A DNA stretch of 20,858 bases from a virus: IMG/VR virus record IMGVR_UViG_3300045996_003241, positions 1-20,858 of that record; one strand, given 5' to 3'. The notes under the pieces are model-generated. The model did no database searches. It saw only the letters and a program-made list of their open reading frames with translations, and had not been told where the DNA came from. The number at the start of each line of letters is the position of its first letter. The first letter of the stretch is position 1. Made by a program: the position numbers and the translations under genes. Shown piece by piece: positions 16,034 through 20,858 of the stretch.

Positions 16034-16149
16034 CAGTCCATGCCCTCCCAGACGGCGACGCCCGCGATGAACTCGGGGGCGACGGTCATCTTGCCCAGGG
16101 GCGCCGGGGGCACCTCGCCGACAGGGCCGTCCCACGTGGTCTCGCTCAT
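16033..16149 (-). CDS. Tiny protein between parB-like and small terminase genes (38 aa)
   Basis: The ATG at 16149 overlaps the ParB-like stop (ATGA), and the TGA at 16033-16035 overlaps the next ATG (TGATG). The frame exactly fills the 117-bp gap with coupled junctions on both sides, which is the main evidence that it is real. The peptide starts MSETTWDGPVGEVPPAPLGK and ends in IAGVAVWEGMD. It has no recognisable domain and no clear membrane helix. Confidence 0.65.
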   Translation of the reverse strand: MSETTWDGPVGEVPPAPLGKMTVAPEFIAGVAVWEGMD

Positions 16150-16664
16150 CGTCCGCCTCCGAAGGTGTGCCCGCACGAGGGGCACTTGATCTCCTGACCG
16201 CGCTGCTTCACCTCGTCCGGCTCAGGCTCCGGCTCGGGCTGGTAGTCCTGCACGTTGATGAGGTGGTTCAGGAACTGGTCGTCGTACCCGGTGCCCAGCA
16301 GGCCCAGGTCCTCGTCGGACACGCGCTCCAGCAGGTCGCGCAACTGGGCCGAGTCGATCATCGCCAACTGTGCGATGCGGTTGTCGGCCAGCAGGATGCG
16401 CAGTGCCTCCTTCTCGTCAACGTCGAGCCAGACGACCGGGATGTTGCGCGCGCCGAGGGAGTGCAGCGCCGCGTACCGGTGGTTCCCCGCGAGGATGTAC
16501 CCGGTCGAGCGCTGCGCGATGACGGGGGTGAAGACCCCGTTGACCTCCATCGAGGCAGCGATGGCCTCGATGTCCCCGTTGTTCGGGTTCTCCGGGTGCT
16601 GGCTGACGGACCCGATGGGCTCCATCAGGGGGGTCAGCGCCTCGTGGAAGCGGACGATGCTCAT
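16146..16664 (-). CDS. ParB-like nuclease-domain protein with C-terminal zinc motif
   Basis: This 172-aa protein shows a ParB/Srx-type domain at residues ~15-100. It contains HPENPNNGDIEAIAASMEVN, then GVFTPVIAQRSTGYILAGNH, with GNHRYAA (61-67) in the position of the GERRYRAA motif of ParB, and WLDVDEKEALRILLADNRIA. It lacks the central HTH domain of chromosomal ParB, so it is not a standard partition protein. A linker rich in P and E leads to CPSCGH (161-166), a probable zinc knuckle. Phage ParB-like proteins often act with packaging or DNA-modifying enzymes. Here it heads the packaging operon, just after a terminator-like hairpin. AGGA lies seven bases before the ATG. Confidence 0.85.
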   Translation of the reverse strand: MSIVRFHEALTPLMEPIGSVSQHPENPNNGDIEAIAASMEVNGVFTPVIAQRSTGYILAGNHRYAALHSLGARNIPVVWLDVDEKEALRILLADNRIAQLAMIDSAQLRDLLERVSDEDLGLLGTGYDDQFLNHLINVQDYQPEPEPEPDEVKQRGQEIKCPSCGHTFGGGR

Positions 16665-16696
16665 GACCGCATCCTAGACCTCAGTACGTGAACATG

Positions 16697-16732
16697 ACGA
16701 TGCCCCGCAGCACCCTCGCTGCGGGGCATCGT
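16697..16732 (-). terminator. Strong hairpin between the lysis and packaging blocks
   Basis: A perfect 15-bp stem (ACGATGCCCCGCAGC, 16697-16711, with its complement at 16718-16732) closes on a six-base loop. It lies 40 bp past the endolysin stop and 33 bp before the ParB-like start. There is no clear U-tract on either side. It most likely ends or attenuates the upstream transcript. Confidence 0.8.
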
Positions 16733-16771
16733 CGGACCTGTCGTTCCGTGTGATGGCCGGAGGGCTTCAGG

Positions 16772-17803
16772 CTACCCGACCGGTTCCGGCTTCGGCGGGT
16801 CGATGCGCAGGATGTGCTTGCTGTGGAACAGGCCGTGCGCCGGGTCGAGGTCGGTGTAGACGGGCTCGCCGAGGGCGACGTGCTGGTCCGCCGTGATCCA
16901 CCGCACCTCGCGTCCGTCGAAGACGTAGGCTGCGTCCTCACCCGCCTTGCGGAAGACCTCGCCGACGAGGCCGAGGATCGGCAGCCGCCAGAAGTTGTCC
17001 GTCGGGTTCAGGCGCACGATCGGGGGGTTGCCCATCGCGTCGTACTGCTCGTCGGAGATCCAGCGCCGCGAGGCGCCGAGGTCGAGCCAGAGCGCCTGAC
17101 CGCCCTCCATGAGCGCGTAGACGGCGGGCGGGCTCGTCGGCTGGGCGGCGAACTCGCGGGAGAGCACGCCCTCGATGATCGCGGTGGTGGTCTCGATGAA
17201 CTCCTGCTTGCTGACCATGTCGAACCAGTCCTTCGGGATGATGGGGGCGGGCGGGGTGACGACGGGGGCGGTGGGCACGTTGCCGTGTCCGACGCCCGGG
17301 TTGTTGATGAGGACGATGTCGCGGCTGGAGGAGTACACCCAGTGCCACGCCTCCTCGACGGAGAGGCCCTCGGTGTTGGACCAGCCGTGCTTCTCGGCGA
17401 CCATCTTGAACTGGGCGTACCGAACGCCCCTGACCCCGCCGAGGCCGGTGACGTCGGCCGCGACGCCCTTGCCGTGGTTCGACTGGCCGGGGAGCGCGGC
17501 TGCCGCGCCGGTGAAGCGCCACCAGTACAGCCCGAGCCACGGGCCTCGGCGGTCCACCCGAGGTGGCCTGCCGTAGGTCGCGTACCGGGAGACGTACCGC
17601 TGACGGAAGACGGCGACCTGGCGCTCCAGGGACCGGTACGCGTCGCCGATCGAGGTGATCGCCGGGCGCCAGCCGAACCGGCGCTCGACCTCGTCGCAGA
17701 CGCGCTCCCAGGAGTTCGCCGCCTCGCACGTGAGGTACGCGCCCGGGTGGCGGCTGAGTTCGCACAGGGCGTGCGTGGGGATCTGGCCGTTGGGGTAGAC
17801 CAT
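16772..17803 (-). CDS. Endolysin: VanY/M15-type peptidase with repeated C-terminal wall-binding region
   Basis: This enzyme would cut host peptidoglycan peptides at the end of infection. Residues ~30-160 form an M15 (D-Ala-D-Ala carboxypeptidase/VanY-like) domain. SIGDAYRSLERQVAVFRQRY (51-70) precedes the zinc site: H110 in SNHGKG, D117 in GVAADV and H154 in EAWHWVY. A proline-rich linker (PTAPVVTPPAPIIP, 177-190) joins a C-terminal region with two related units. One is at about 229-276 (YALMEGGQALWLDLGASRRWI) and the other at about 293-333 (YVFDGREVRWITADQHVALG). They are probably cell-wall-binding repeats. There is no signal peptide, so a holin should be needed for release. The ATG at 17803 overlaps the upstream gene's stop. 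Confidence 0.87.
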   Translation of the reverse strand: MVYPNGQIPTHALCELSRHPGAYLTCEAANSWERVCDEVERRFGWRPAITSIGDAYRSLERQVAVFRQRYVSRYATYGRPPRVDRRGPWLGLYWWRFTGAAAALPGQSNHGKGVAADVTGLGGVRGVRYAQFKMVAEKHGWSNTEGLSVEEAWHWVYSSSRDIVLINNPGVGHGNVPTAPVVTPPAPIIPKDWFDMVSKQEFIETTTAIIEGVLSREFAAQPTSPPAVYALMEGGQALWLDLGASRRWISDEQYDAMGNPPIVRLNPTDNFWRLPILGLVGEVFRKAGEDAAYVFDGREVRWITADQHVALGEPVYTDLDPAHGLFHSKHILRIDPPKPEPVG

Positions 17804-18051
17804 CAGGGCTCCTCGATCGGGATGTGCCGCGCTTCCTCGATGGTAGCGCTGGCCTGGTAGGCGCCGACCGCGTCGTCGAACGACACCACGACGCGCAGGC
17901 TCCGGGCGTCGACGTCGACGCCGCGGGTCTTCTCGTACACCGCCGTCAGCGCCAGGTCGACGGCGTGCTTCACGTGCTCGCGCACCGGGGAGTCCCGCTC
18001 CTCCAGCAGTCGCAGGGGTCGGGTGTGCTGGATGTGGCCGTAGGAGTTCAT
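17803..18051 (-). CDS. Small protein of unknown function upstream of the endolysin (82 aa)
   Basis: The ATG at 18051 overlaps the previous stop (ATGA); an ATG four codons upstream is less likely. The protein has a basic N-terminus (MNSYGHIQHTRPLRLLEERD), a helix (VREHVKHAVDLALTAVYEKT) and a strand-rich part (RSLRVVVSFDDAVGAYQASA). It ends in EEARHIPIEEP. No membrane segment or known motif is seen. Tight coupling with the endolysin suggests co-expression only. Confidence 0.75.
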   Translation of the reverse strand: MNSYGHIQHTRPLRLLEERDSPVREHVKHAVDLALTAVYEKTRGVDVDARSLRVVVSFDDAVGAYQASATIEEARHIPIEEP

Positions 18052-18266
18052 CGGAGGATGCATCCTCTGTGCGGGGTCAGGTGGTGGGCGTGGGTCAAGC
18101 AGCACCGGGTCGTGTGGTTGCACGGCAGGATGCTGATGCCGTTCGTCAGTTCGAGGTGAAACGGACTGACCTCCTGGCTGACGCGGATGTCGTACTCCCC
18201 GCGCTCGTCGGACACGTGCGTCCAGTACGGCAGGGGCTTGGGCTTGCCGTAGCGCGCGTACCTCAC
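18048..18266 (-). CDS. Cys/His-rich small protein (72 aa)
   Basis: The GTG at 18266 overlaps the upstream stop (GTGA), and the stop overlaps the next ATG. The first 45 residues are ordinary (YGKPKPLPYWTHVSDERGEY). The C-terminal 25 residues are dense in metal ligands: C49, H51, C55, C56, H59, H61, H62, H66 and C69. A zinc-binding fold is plausible, although the spacing (CNH...RCCLTHAHHLTPHRGC) fits no family I know. The function is unknown. Confidence 0.7.
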   Translation of the reverse strand: MRYARYGKPKPLPYWTHVSDERGEYDIRVSQEVSPFHLELTNGISILPCNHTTRCCLTHAHHLTPHRGCILR

Positions 18267-18652
18267 GCCAGCACCTCCCCGCAGTCGCAGGCCCAGACCT
18301 TGACCGGTGCTCCCATCTCCCACTTCTCGTCCACGACCCTCACTCGGCGGTGCCGGTGGGTGACCGAGCCGGTCGACCCTGGGCCTGCCGGGACGATGAA
18401 GCCGGTCGGCGTCGGGATGCGGTCGGGGTCCTGCATGGCGTTCTCCTGGGCCGCGGCCGGTGCGGGCTTCACGACCGGGAGGTCGGTGCCCCTGCCGGGG
18501 TGGGCGATGGCGGACAACTGGTTGTCGACCAGGCGACGCAGCGCCTTGCGCGCCGTGCCGCCCCACTGCGCGAGCGCCTGCTCCTCCGCCTCGGTGAGGC
18601 GCACGGTGATGCTCTTGCTCTTGGCCTGGTTGCCCAGGGACGGCCTGCCCAT
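18263..18652 (-). CDS. Ribbon-helix-helix DNA-binding protein
   Basis: The ATG at 18652 overlaps the upstream stop (TGATG), giving 129 aa. Residues 12-48 (SKSITVRLTEAEEQALAQWG, then GTARKALRRLVDNQLS) are a clear RHH pattern, with the ITVRLT strand that inserts into the DNA major groove followed by two helices. A proline/alanine linker and a C-terminal part ending in KVWACDCGEVLA follow; C122 and C124 may bind metal. It is a good candidate for regulating the divergent control region 1.5 kb upstream, since RHH dimers bind phased short repeats such as those at 20120-20197. The target is inference. Confidence 0.82.
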   Translation of the reverse strand: MGRPSLGNQAKSKSITVRLTEAEEQALAQWGGTARKALRRLVDNQLSAIAHPGRGTDLPVVKPAPAAAQENAMQDPDRIPTPTGFIVPAGPGSTGSVTHRHRRVRVVDEKWEMGAPVKVWACDCGEVLA

Positions 18653-18795
18653 CAGTGCACCCCTCCGTTGAAGACGCCGACGATCGCGGCGAAGATGAAG
18701 CCCGCGGCGATGATCGCGAGCACGAACACCCCGGCGAGCGAGGCCAGGGCCACGAAGACGAAGACGAGCGTCTTCCACCACGGGTCGCGCCTCAT
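18652..18795 (-). CDS. Small membrane protein, holin candidate (47 aa)
   Basis: The ATG at 18795 overlaps the upstream stop (ATGA). After a short charged/aromatic start (MRRDPWWK), residues 9-42 are almost wholly hydrophobic (TLVFVFVALASLAGVFVLAI, then IAAGFIFAAIVGVF). That is enough for one long or two tightly packed membrane helices. It lies four genes before the endolysin in the same operon. Small holins can look like this, but it lacks the basic C-terminal tail common in holins, so the role is tentative. Confidence 0.6.
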   Translation of the reverse strand: MRRDPWWKTLVFVFVALASLAGVFVLAIIAAGFIFAAIVGVFNGGVH

Positions 18796-20066
18796 CCGGT
18801 CGTCACCCCGTGGATCGAGTAGCCGCGCGTGCTCTCGACGTCGGTGAACACCCGGATCGCCCCCGCGTTGTTGAAGCGGAACCGCATCACCCAGGTCAGG
18901 TGCCACCGCTCGGCGGTGAAGCCCTCGGCCTCGGCCGCCATGCACAGCGACTCCAGGGCCTCGCCCGCCCGCCGCTGCGAGCGGACGACGAGACCGATCG
19001 TGGCGCCCTTGCTGGCGGCGATGACGGCCTCGCGCGGGCTCATCCAGCGCAAGGGTCCGTCGGTGTGGATGACGGCCAGCGCCTCGCGCCCCGCAGGGGT
19101 CTGCCACCAGGGTCGGTCGGCGACCTCCATGCTGCCCCCGGTGTTCCACTGCGAGGTGGGCCCGAGGTTCACCTGGACGACGTCGCCCTTCTCCGTGCGG
19201 CCCCCGCCGTCGGTCCCGATGAAGACACACCCGGTGTGGCTCGCACCGCTGTCCACACGCTCGCGGTGGACTCGCCCGACGCAGCCAAGCATCGTGCCGA
19301 GTATCGCGCTGGCGTCCCGCACCTGGCTCTCCAGCGGCCCAGAGGCGAGGTGGCCGCTGTCGACGTCGATGGCGCGCGGGCTCGCGTGGTTCGAGGCGCC
19401 GTAGTTGGGACGGAACGGGGCGCGGCCTCCGGCGAACCAGCAGTCGCGGATCTCGATGCGGTCCTGGGGCGGGAGGTTGATCTGCGCCCAGGCCTGGGCT
19501 GTCGAGATCGCCGCCCACTCGTCGAGGTAGGCGGCGCGGATGCGCTCAGCGCTGGCCTTGCGCTCCAGCCACCGCGCGTCGTCGGTCTTGTCCCGCGCCG
19601 CGTCGTTCTCCCTGCCCGGCTCGATCGGGTCCATCGGACGCGACTCCTTCGCTGAGGGAACCGTCGTGCCGGGGACGTGCTCGACGACGCCGTTGATCTC
19701 CGTGCGCCGCAGCGCCTCGACCAGGTTCGCGGTGAAGTCCCGCTCCCGAGCCGCCTTCAGCGCGTCGTCGACCTTGCCCCACCCGATCCTGCCGTCGGGC
19801 CACTTCATCCACACGTCACCGGGCTTCCCGGGGTGGATGCGCCGCTGCGGCACGGTCGGCGGGTTCAGGGCCCTGAGCGCGTCCTCCAGCGCCTGGCGTC
19901 CCGCGGCTCGCTCGTCCGCCCCGTGGTCCTTCGTGAGTCGGTCAGCCACCGGCCCGACGTCGTTCAGCCGCCGCTCGCGCACCTGGTCCGCCGCGGCCCG
20001 CTCCTCGGGTTCGATCCAGCCCCCCCTGCCGAGCGGCCCCGTCATCCCTCCGTCGCTCCTCGCCAT
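18792..20066 (-). CDS. Unrecognised 424-aa protein, first gene of the leftward operon
   Basis: The ATG at 20066 is chosen for its AGGAG eight bases upstream; the frame is open further up only through the control region. The N-terminal 70 residues are charged and helical (EERAAADQVRERRLNDVGPV). Residues 82-100 read PGDVWMKWPDGRIGWGKVD. The centre includes DCWFAGGRAPFRPNYGASNH and VHRERVDSGASHTGCVFIGT. The last ~80 residues (SPREAVIAASKGATIGLVVR, then RFRFNNAGAIRVFTDVESTR and GYSIHG) resemble, by eye, the central part of terminase/helicase ATPase domains, where a strand-turn ending in TRGY/RG.. precedes Walker B. No Walker A or B is present. No function is proposed. Confidence 0.85.
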   Translation of the reverse strand: MARSDGGMTGPLGRGGWIEPEERAAADQVRERRLNDVGPVADRLTKDHGADERAAGRQALEDALRALNPPTVPQRRIHPGKPGDVWMKWPDGRIGWGKVDDALKAARERDFTANLVEALRRTEINGVVEHVPGTTVPSAKESRPMDPIEPGRENDAARDKTDDARWLERKASAERIRAAYLDEWAAISTAQAWAQINLPPQDRIEIRDCWFAGGRAPFRPNYGASNHASPRAIDVDSGHLASGPLESQVRDASAILGTMLGCVGRVHRERVDSGASHTGCVFIGTDGGGRTEKGDVVQVNLGPTSQWNTGGSMEVADRPWWQTPAGREALAVIHTDGPLRWMSPREAVIAASKGATIGLVVRSQRRAGEALESLCMAAEAEGFTAERWHLTWVMRFRFNNAGAIRVFTDVESTRGYSIHGVTTG

Positions 20067-20119
20067 CTCGTTCTCCTCTCGTCTCGGGCGCAGCCCGTTC
20101 GCCACGTCCCGAAAGTTAG

Positions 20120-20197
20120 CGTACACGGAAACCCTGTATCCGTACACAGAAACCCGCGTCAGACCCCCCGAACCCCGGTTTTCGTACACGACAACCC
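20120..20197. repeat. Phased 15-bp direct repeats (operator or iteron array)
   Basis: Three copies start at 20120 (CGTACACGGAAACCC), 20141 (CGTACACAGAAACCC) and 20183 (CGTACACGACAACCC), with one to two differences between copies. The start-to-start steps are 21 and 42 bp, that is two and four helical turns. All lie on the same face of DNA, upstream of the leftward operon. Confidence 0.75.
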
Positions 20198-20216
20198 CTG
20201 ATCCGACCCCATAACC

Positions 20217-20240
20217 GGGTACGAGAACGTTTCCGTACCC
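20217..20240. promoter_or_regulatory. Imperfect 24-bp palindrome related to the 15-bp repeats
   Basis: The outer arms GGGTACG and CGTACCC and the core AACGTT are symmetric; 20 of 24 positions obey the symmetry. Each arm contains a GTAC followed by CGGAAAC-like sequence, as in the neighbouring direct repeats. It is a good candidate for a dimer-binding operator. Confidence 0.65.
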
Positions 20241-20326
20241 AGATTCCTCCCCCGGCAGGACATGACCGCAAGGCCGGGCAGCGTCGTGCACATGCGCGGT
20301 CGTCTGAGTCCGCCTAGGTGGGGGGG

Positions 20327-20398
20327 GTGTCAGGACCCTGATAGTTGACGGTTCGAGTGTCAGGGGGCTGAGGGTCACGGGTTCAGCGGTGCTGAATC
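20327..20398. repeat. Cluster of TCAG/CTGA palindromes upstream of the rightward promoter
   Basis: TCAGGACCCTGA (20330-20341), TCAGGGGGCTGA (20360-20371) and TTCAGCGGTGCTGAA (20382-20396) follow one another. The first two lie in an imperfect 30-bp tandem repeat starting GTGTCAGG at 20327 and 20357 (19 of 30 positions identical). The third is the partner of the palindrome at 15052. Confidence 0.6.
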
Positions 20399-20415
20399 TC
20401 ACCCTCACCTGCAAG

Positions 20416-20445
20416 TTGACAGAGGTGGTGCATTGGTGTTCTACT
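20416..20445 (+). promoter_or_regulatory. Sigma70-type promoter for the rightward gene
   Basis: A perfect -35 box TTGACA (20416-20421) is followed after 18 bp by TCTACT (20440-20445), which matches four of six -10 positions. The start codon of the downstream gene is 51 bp past the -10. The palindrome cluster ends 18 bp before the -35, a natural place for control. Confidence 0.6.
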
Positions 20446-20496
20446 TCTTGTTGTCAGGCCAACACGGGCCGACACACCCGAGAGGAACCACCCACC

Positions 20497-20858
20497 ATGA
20501 GCGCCACCACCACCACCCAGGACACCACCGTGAGCACCGAGACGGGTGTCGTTTCGTCGGCGTCGGCGTCGAAGTCGGCGGAGGTCAAGGCCCCGTCCCC
20601 CGCCCAGGTCCTGTCGTCCCTGTACAGGGGAACGGGTGCGCTGAGCACGGAGGAGCAGGCCGTGGCGCTCTCGCTCCTGACGTCGGCCCGGTCCACGGCC
20701 GTCACCGCCCCCGAGACCATCGCCGCAGGTGAGGCGCAGGTTCAGTCCCTGACGGACGCGCTGGTCGCCGCTCGCGCTGAGGTCCGTTCCTCCCAGACGG
20801 CGCTGGACGGGGCGCACGTCACCATCGCCCGGGTGCTGTTCCTGATCGCCACGCCAGA
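20497..20858 (+). CDS. First rightward gene, unknown function (3' end outside window)
   Basis: The ATG at 20497 has GAGAGGA about ten bases upstream and a good promoter. The frame stays open to the end of the window (120 codons seen), and it is the only convincing plus-strand gene. The N-terminus is disordered and rich in T, S and A (MSATTTTQDTTVSTETGVV). Residues 30-120 are helical (PSPAQVLSSLYRGTGALSTE, then AGEAQVQSLTDALVAARAEV), with heptad-like spacing that suggests a coiled coil. It is probably the first gene of an early or non-structural operon. I do not recognise it. Confidence 0.75.
   Translation, partial: MSATTTTQDTTVSTETGVVSSASASKSAEVKAPSPAQVLSSLYRGTGALSTEEQAVALSLLTSARSTAVTAPETIAAGEAQVQSLTDALVAARAEVRSSQTALDGAHVTIARVLFLIATP

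Larger units (their letters stand above)
20067..20496. promoter_or_regulatory. 430-bp divergent control region
   Basis: This is the only long gene-free stretch. It separates the leftward block from the rightward gene. From left to right it holds the Shine-Dalgarno of the 424-aa gene, a phased array of CGTACACGGAAACCC-type repeats (20120-20197), an imperfect 24-bp palindrome (20217-20240), a GC-rich stretch with an eight-G run (20320-20327), three TCAG/CTGA palindromes (20330-20396) and a rightward promoter (20416-20445). No convincing ORF or tRNA was seen. A leftward promoter must lie here, but I could not fix it. Confidence 0.75.

Noticed and set aside
16671-16676. TAGGAT on the minus strand as a -10 box giving a leaderless ParB-like mRNA
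   Set aside because: No -35 could be found, because the expected position falls in the terminator stem. The AGGA serves better as a ribosome site for the ATG at 16664.
20254-20310. GC-rich inverted repeats (CCCGGC/GCCGGG) as an attachment or cos site
   Set aside because: The arms are six bases, there is no integrase gene nearby, and no feature specific to att or cos could be shown.
20345-20350. TTGACG as a second rightward -35 box
   Set aside because: No -10-like sequence lies 16-19 bp downstream.
20067-20414. Upstream extension of the 424-aa gene to a TTG at 20414
   Set aside because: The extension runs through the repeat array and palindromes. The ATG at 20066 has a strong AGGAG at proper spacing.
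20433-20732. Plus-strand frame of 99 codons overlapping the first rightward gene
   Set aside because: It is histidine- and arginine-rich with no Shine-Dalgarno, while the overlapping frame from 20497 has a ribosome site, a promoter and protein-like composition.

Overview
The window looks like part of the genome of a tailed phage (Caudoviricetes) that infects a high-GC actinobacterium, either free or integrated. The support is gene content: a large terminase, a portal, a MuF-protease fusion, an HK97-type capsid with its own delta domain, a likely major tail protein and an M15-peptidase endolysin. Base composition is very GC-rich, GTG starts are frequent, and gene junctions are packed with ATGA, GTGA and TGATG overlaps. 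No integrase, tRNA, transposase or CRISPR array was seen. A siphovirus is the best guess; the host genus cannot be fixed from the sequence.

All but one gene is read leftward (minus strand). In order of transcription: (1) 20066-16772, an upstream block with an unrecognised 424-aa protein, a 47-aa membrane protein (holin candidate), a ribbon-helix-helix protein, two small proteins and an endolysin, closed by a strong hairpin at 16697-16732; (2) 16664-13417, a packaging block with a ParB-like protein, a 38-aa protein, a likely small terminase, a second RHH-like protein, a small zinc-motif protein and the large terminase; (3) 13420-8769, a head block with a DUF1360 membrane protein, portal, MuF-protease fusion and a DUF7196-like protein; (4) 8765-3793, five consecutive fibre/adhesin-type genes (fibre base, collagen-like shaft, two beta-helix proteins, a lectin-like protein); (5) 3653-2001, the major capsid gene, followed by a strong hairpin; (6) 1931-1, two unassigned structural-region genes and a likely major tail protein with a PKD-like domain, cut by the window edge.

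The right end (20067-20496) is a 430-bp divergent control region. It carries a phased array of 15-bp repeats, an imperfect 24-bp palindrome, a cluster of TCAG/CTGA palindromes and a good sigma70-type promoter facing right. That promoter serves the only plus-strand gene, which starts at 20497 and runs off the window. One of the palindromes recurs 5.3 kb away, at the gene junction just upstream of the large terminase, which suggests one regulator acting at both places.

Functionally the leftward genes form a lysis, packaging, head and tail programme. The most unusual features are the placement of the whole adhesin module between the protease and the capsid gene, the splitting of a fibre into separate base, shaft and tip genes, the internal start site in the MuF-protease gene, and the repeat-rich control region.
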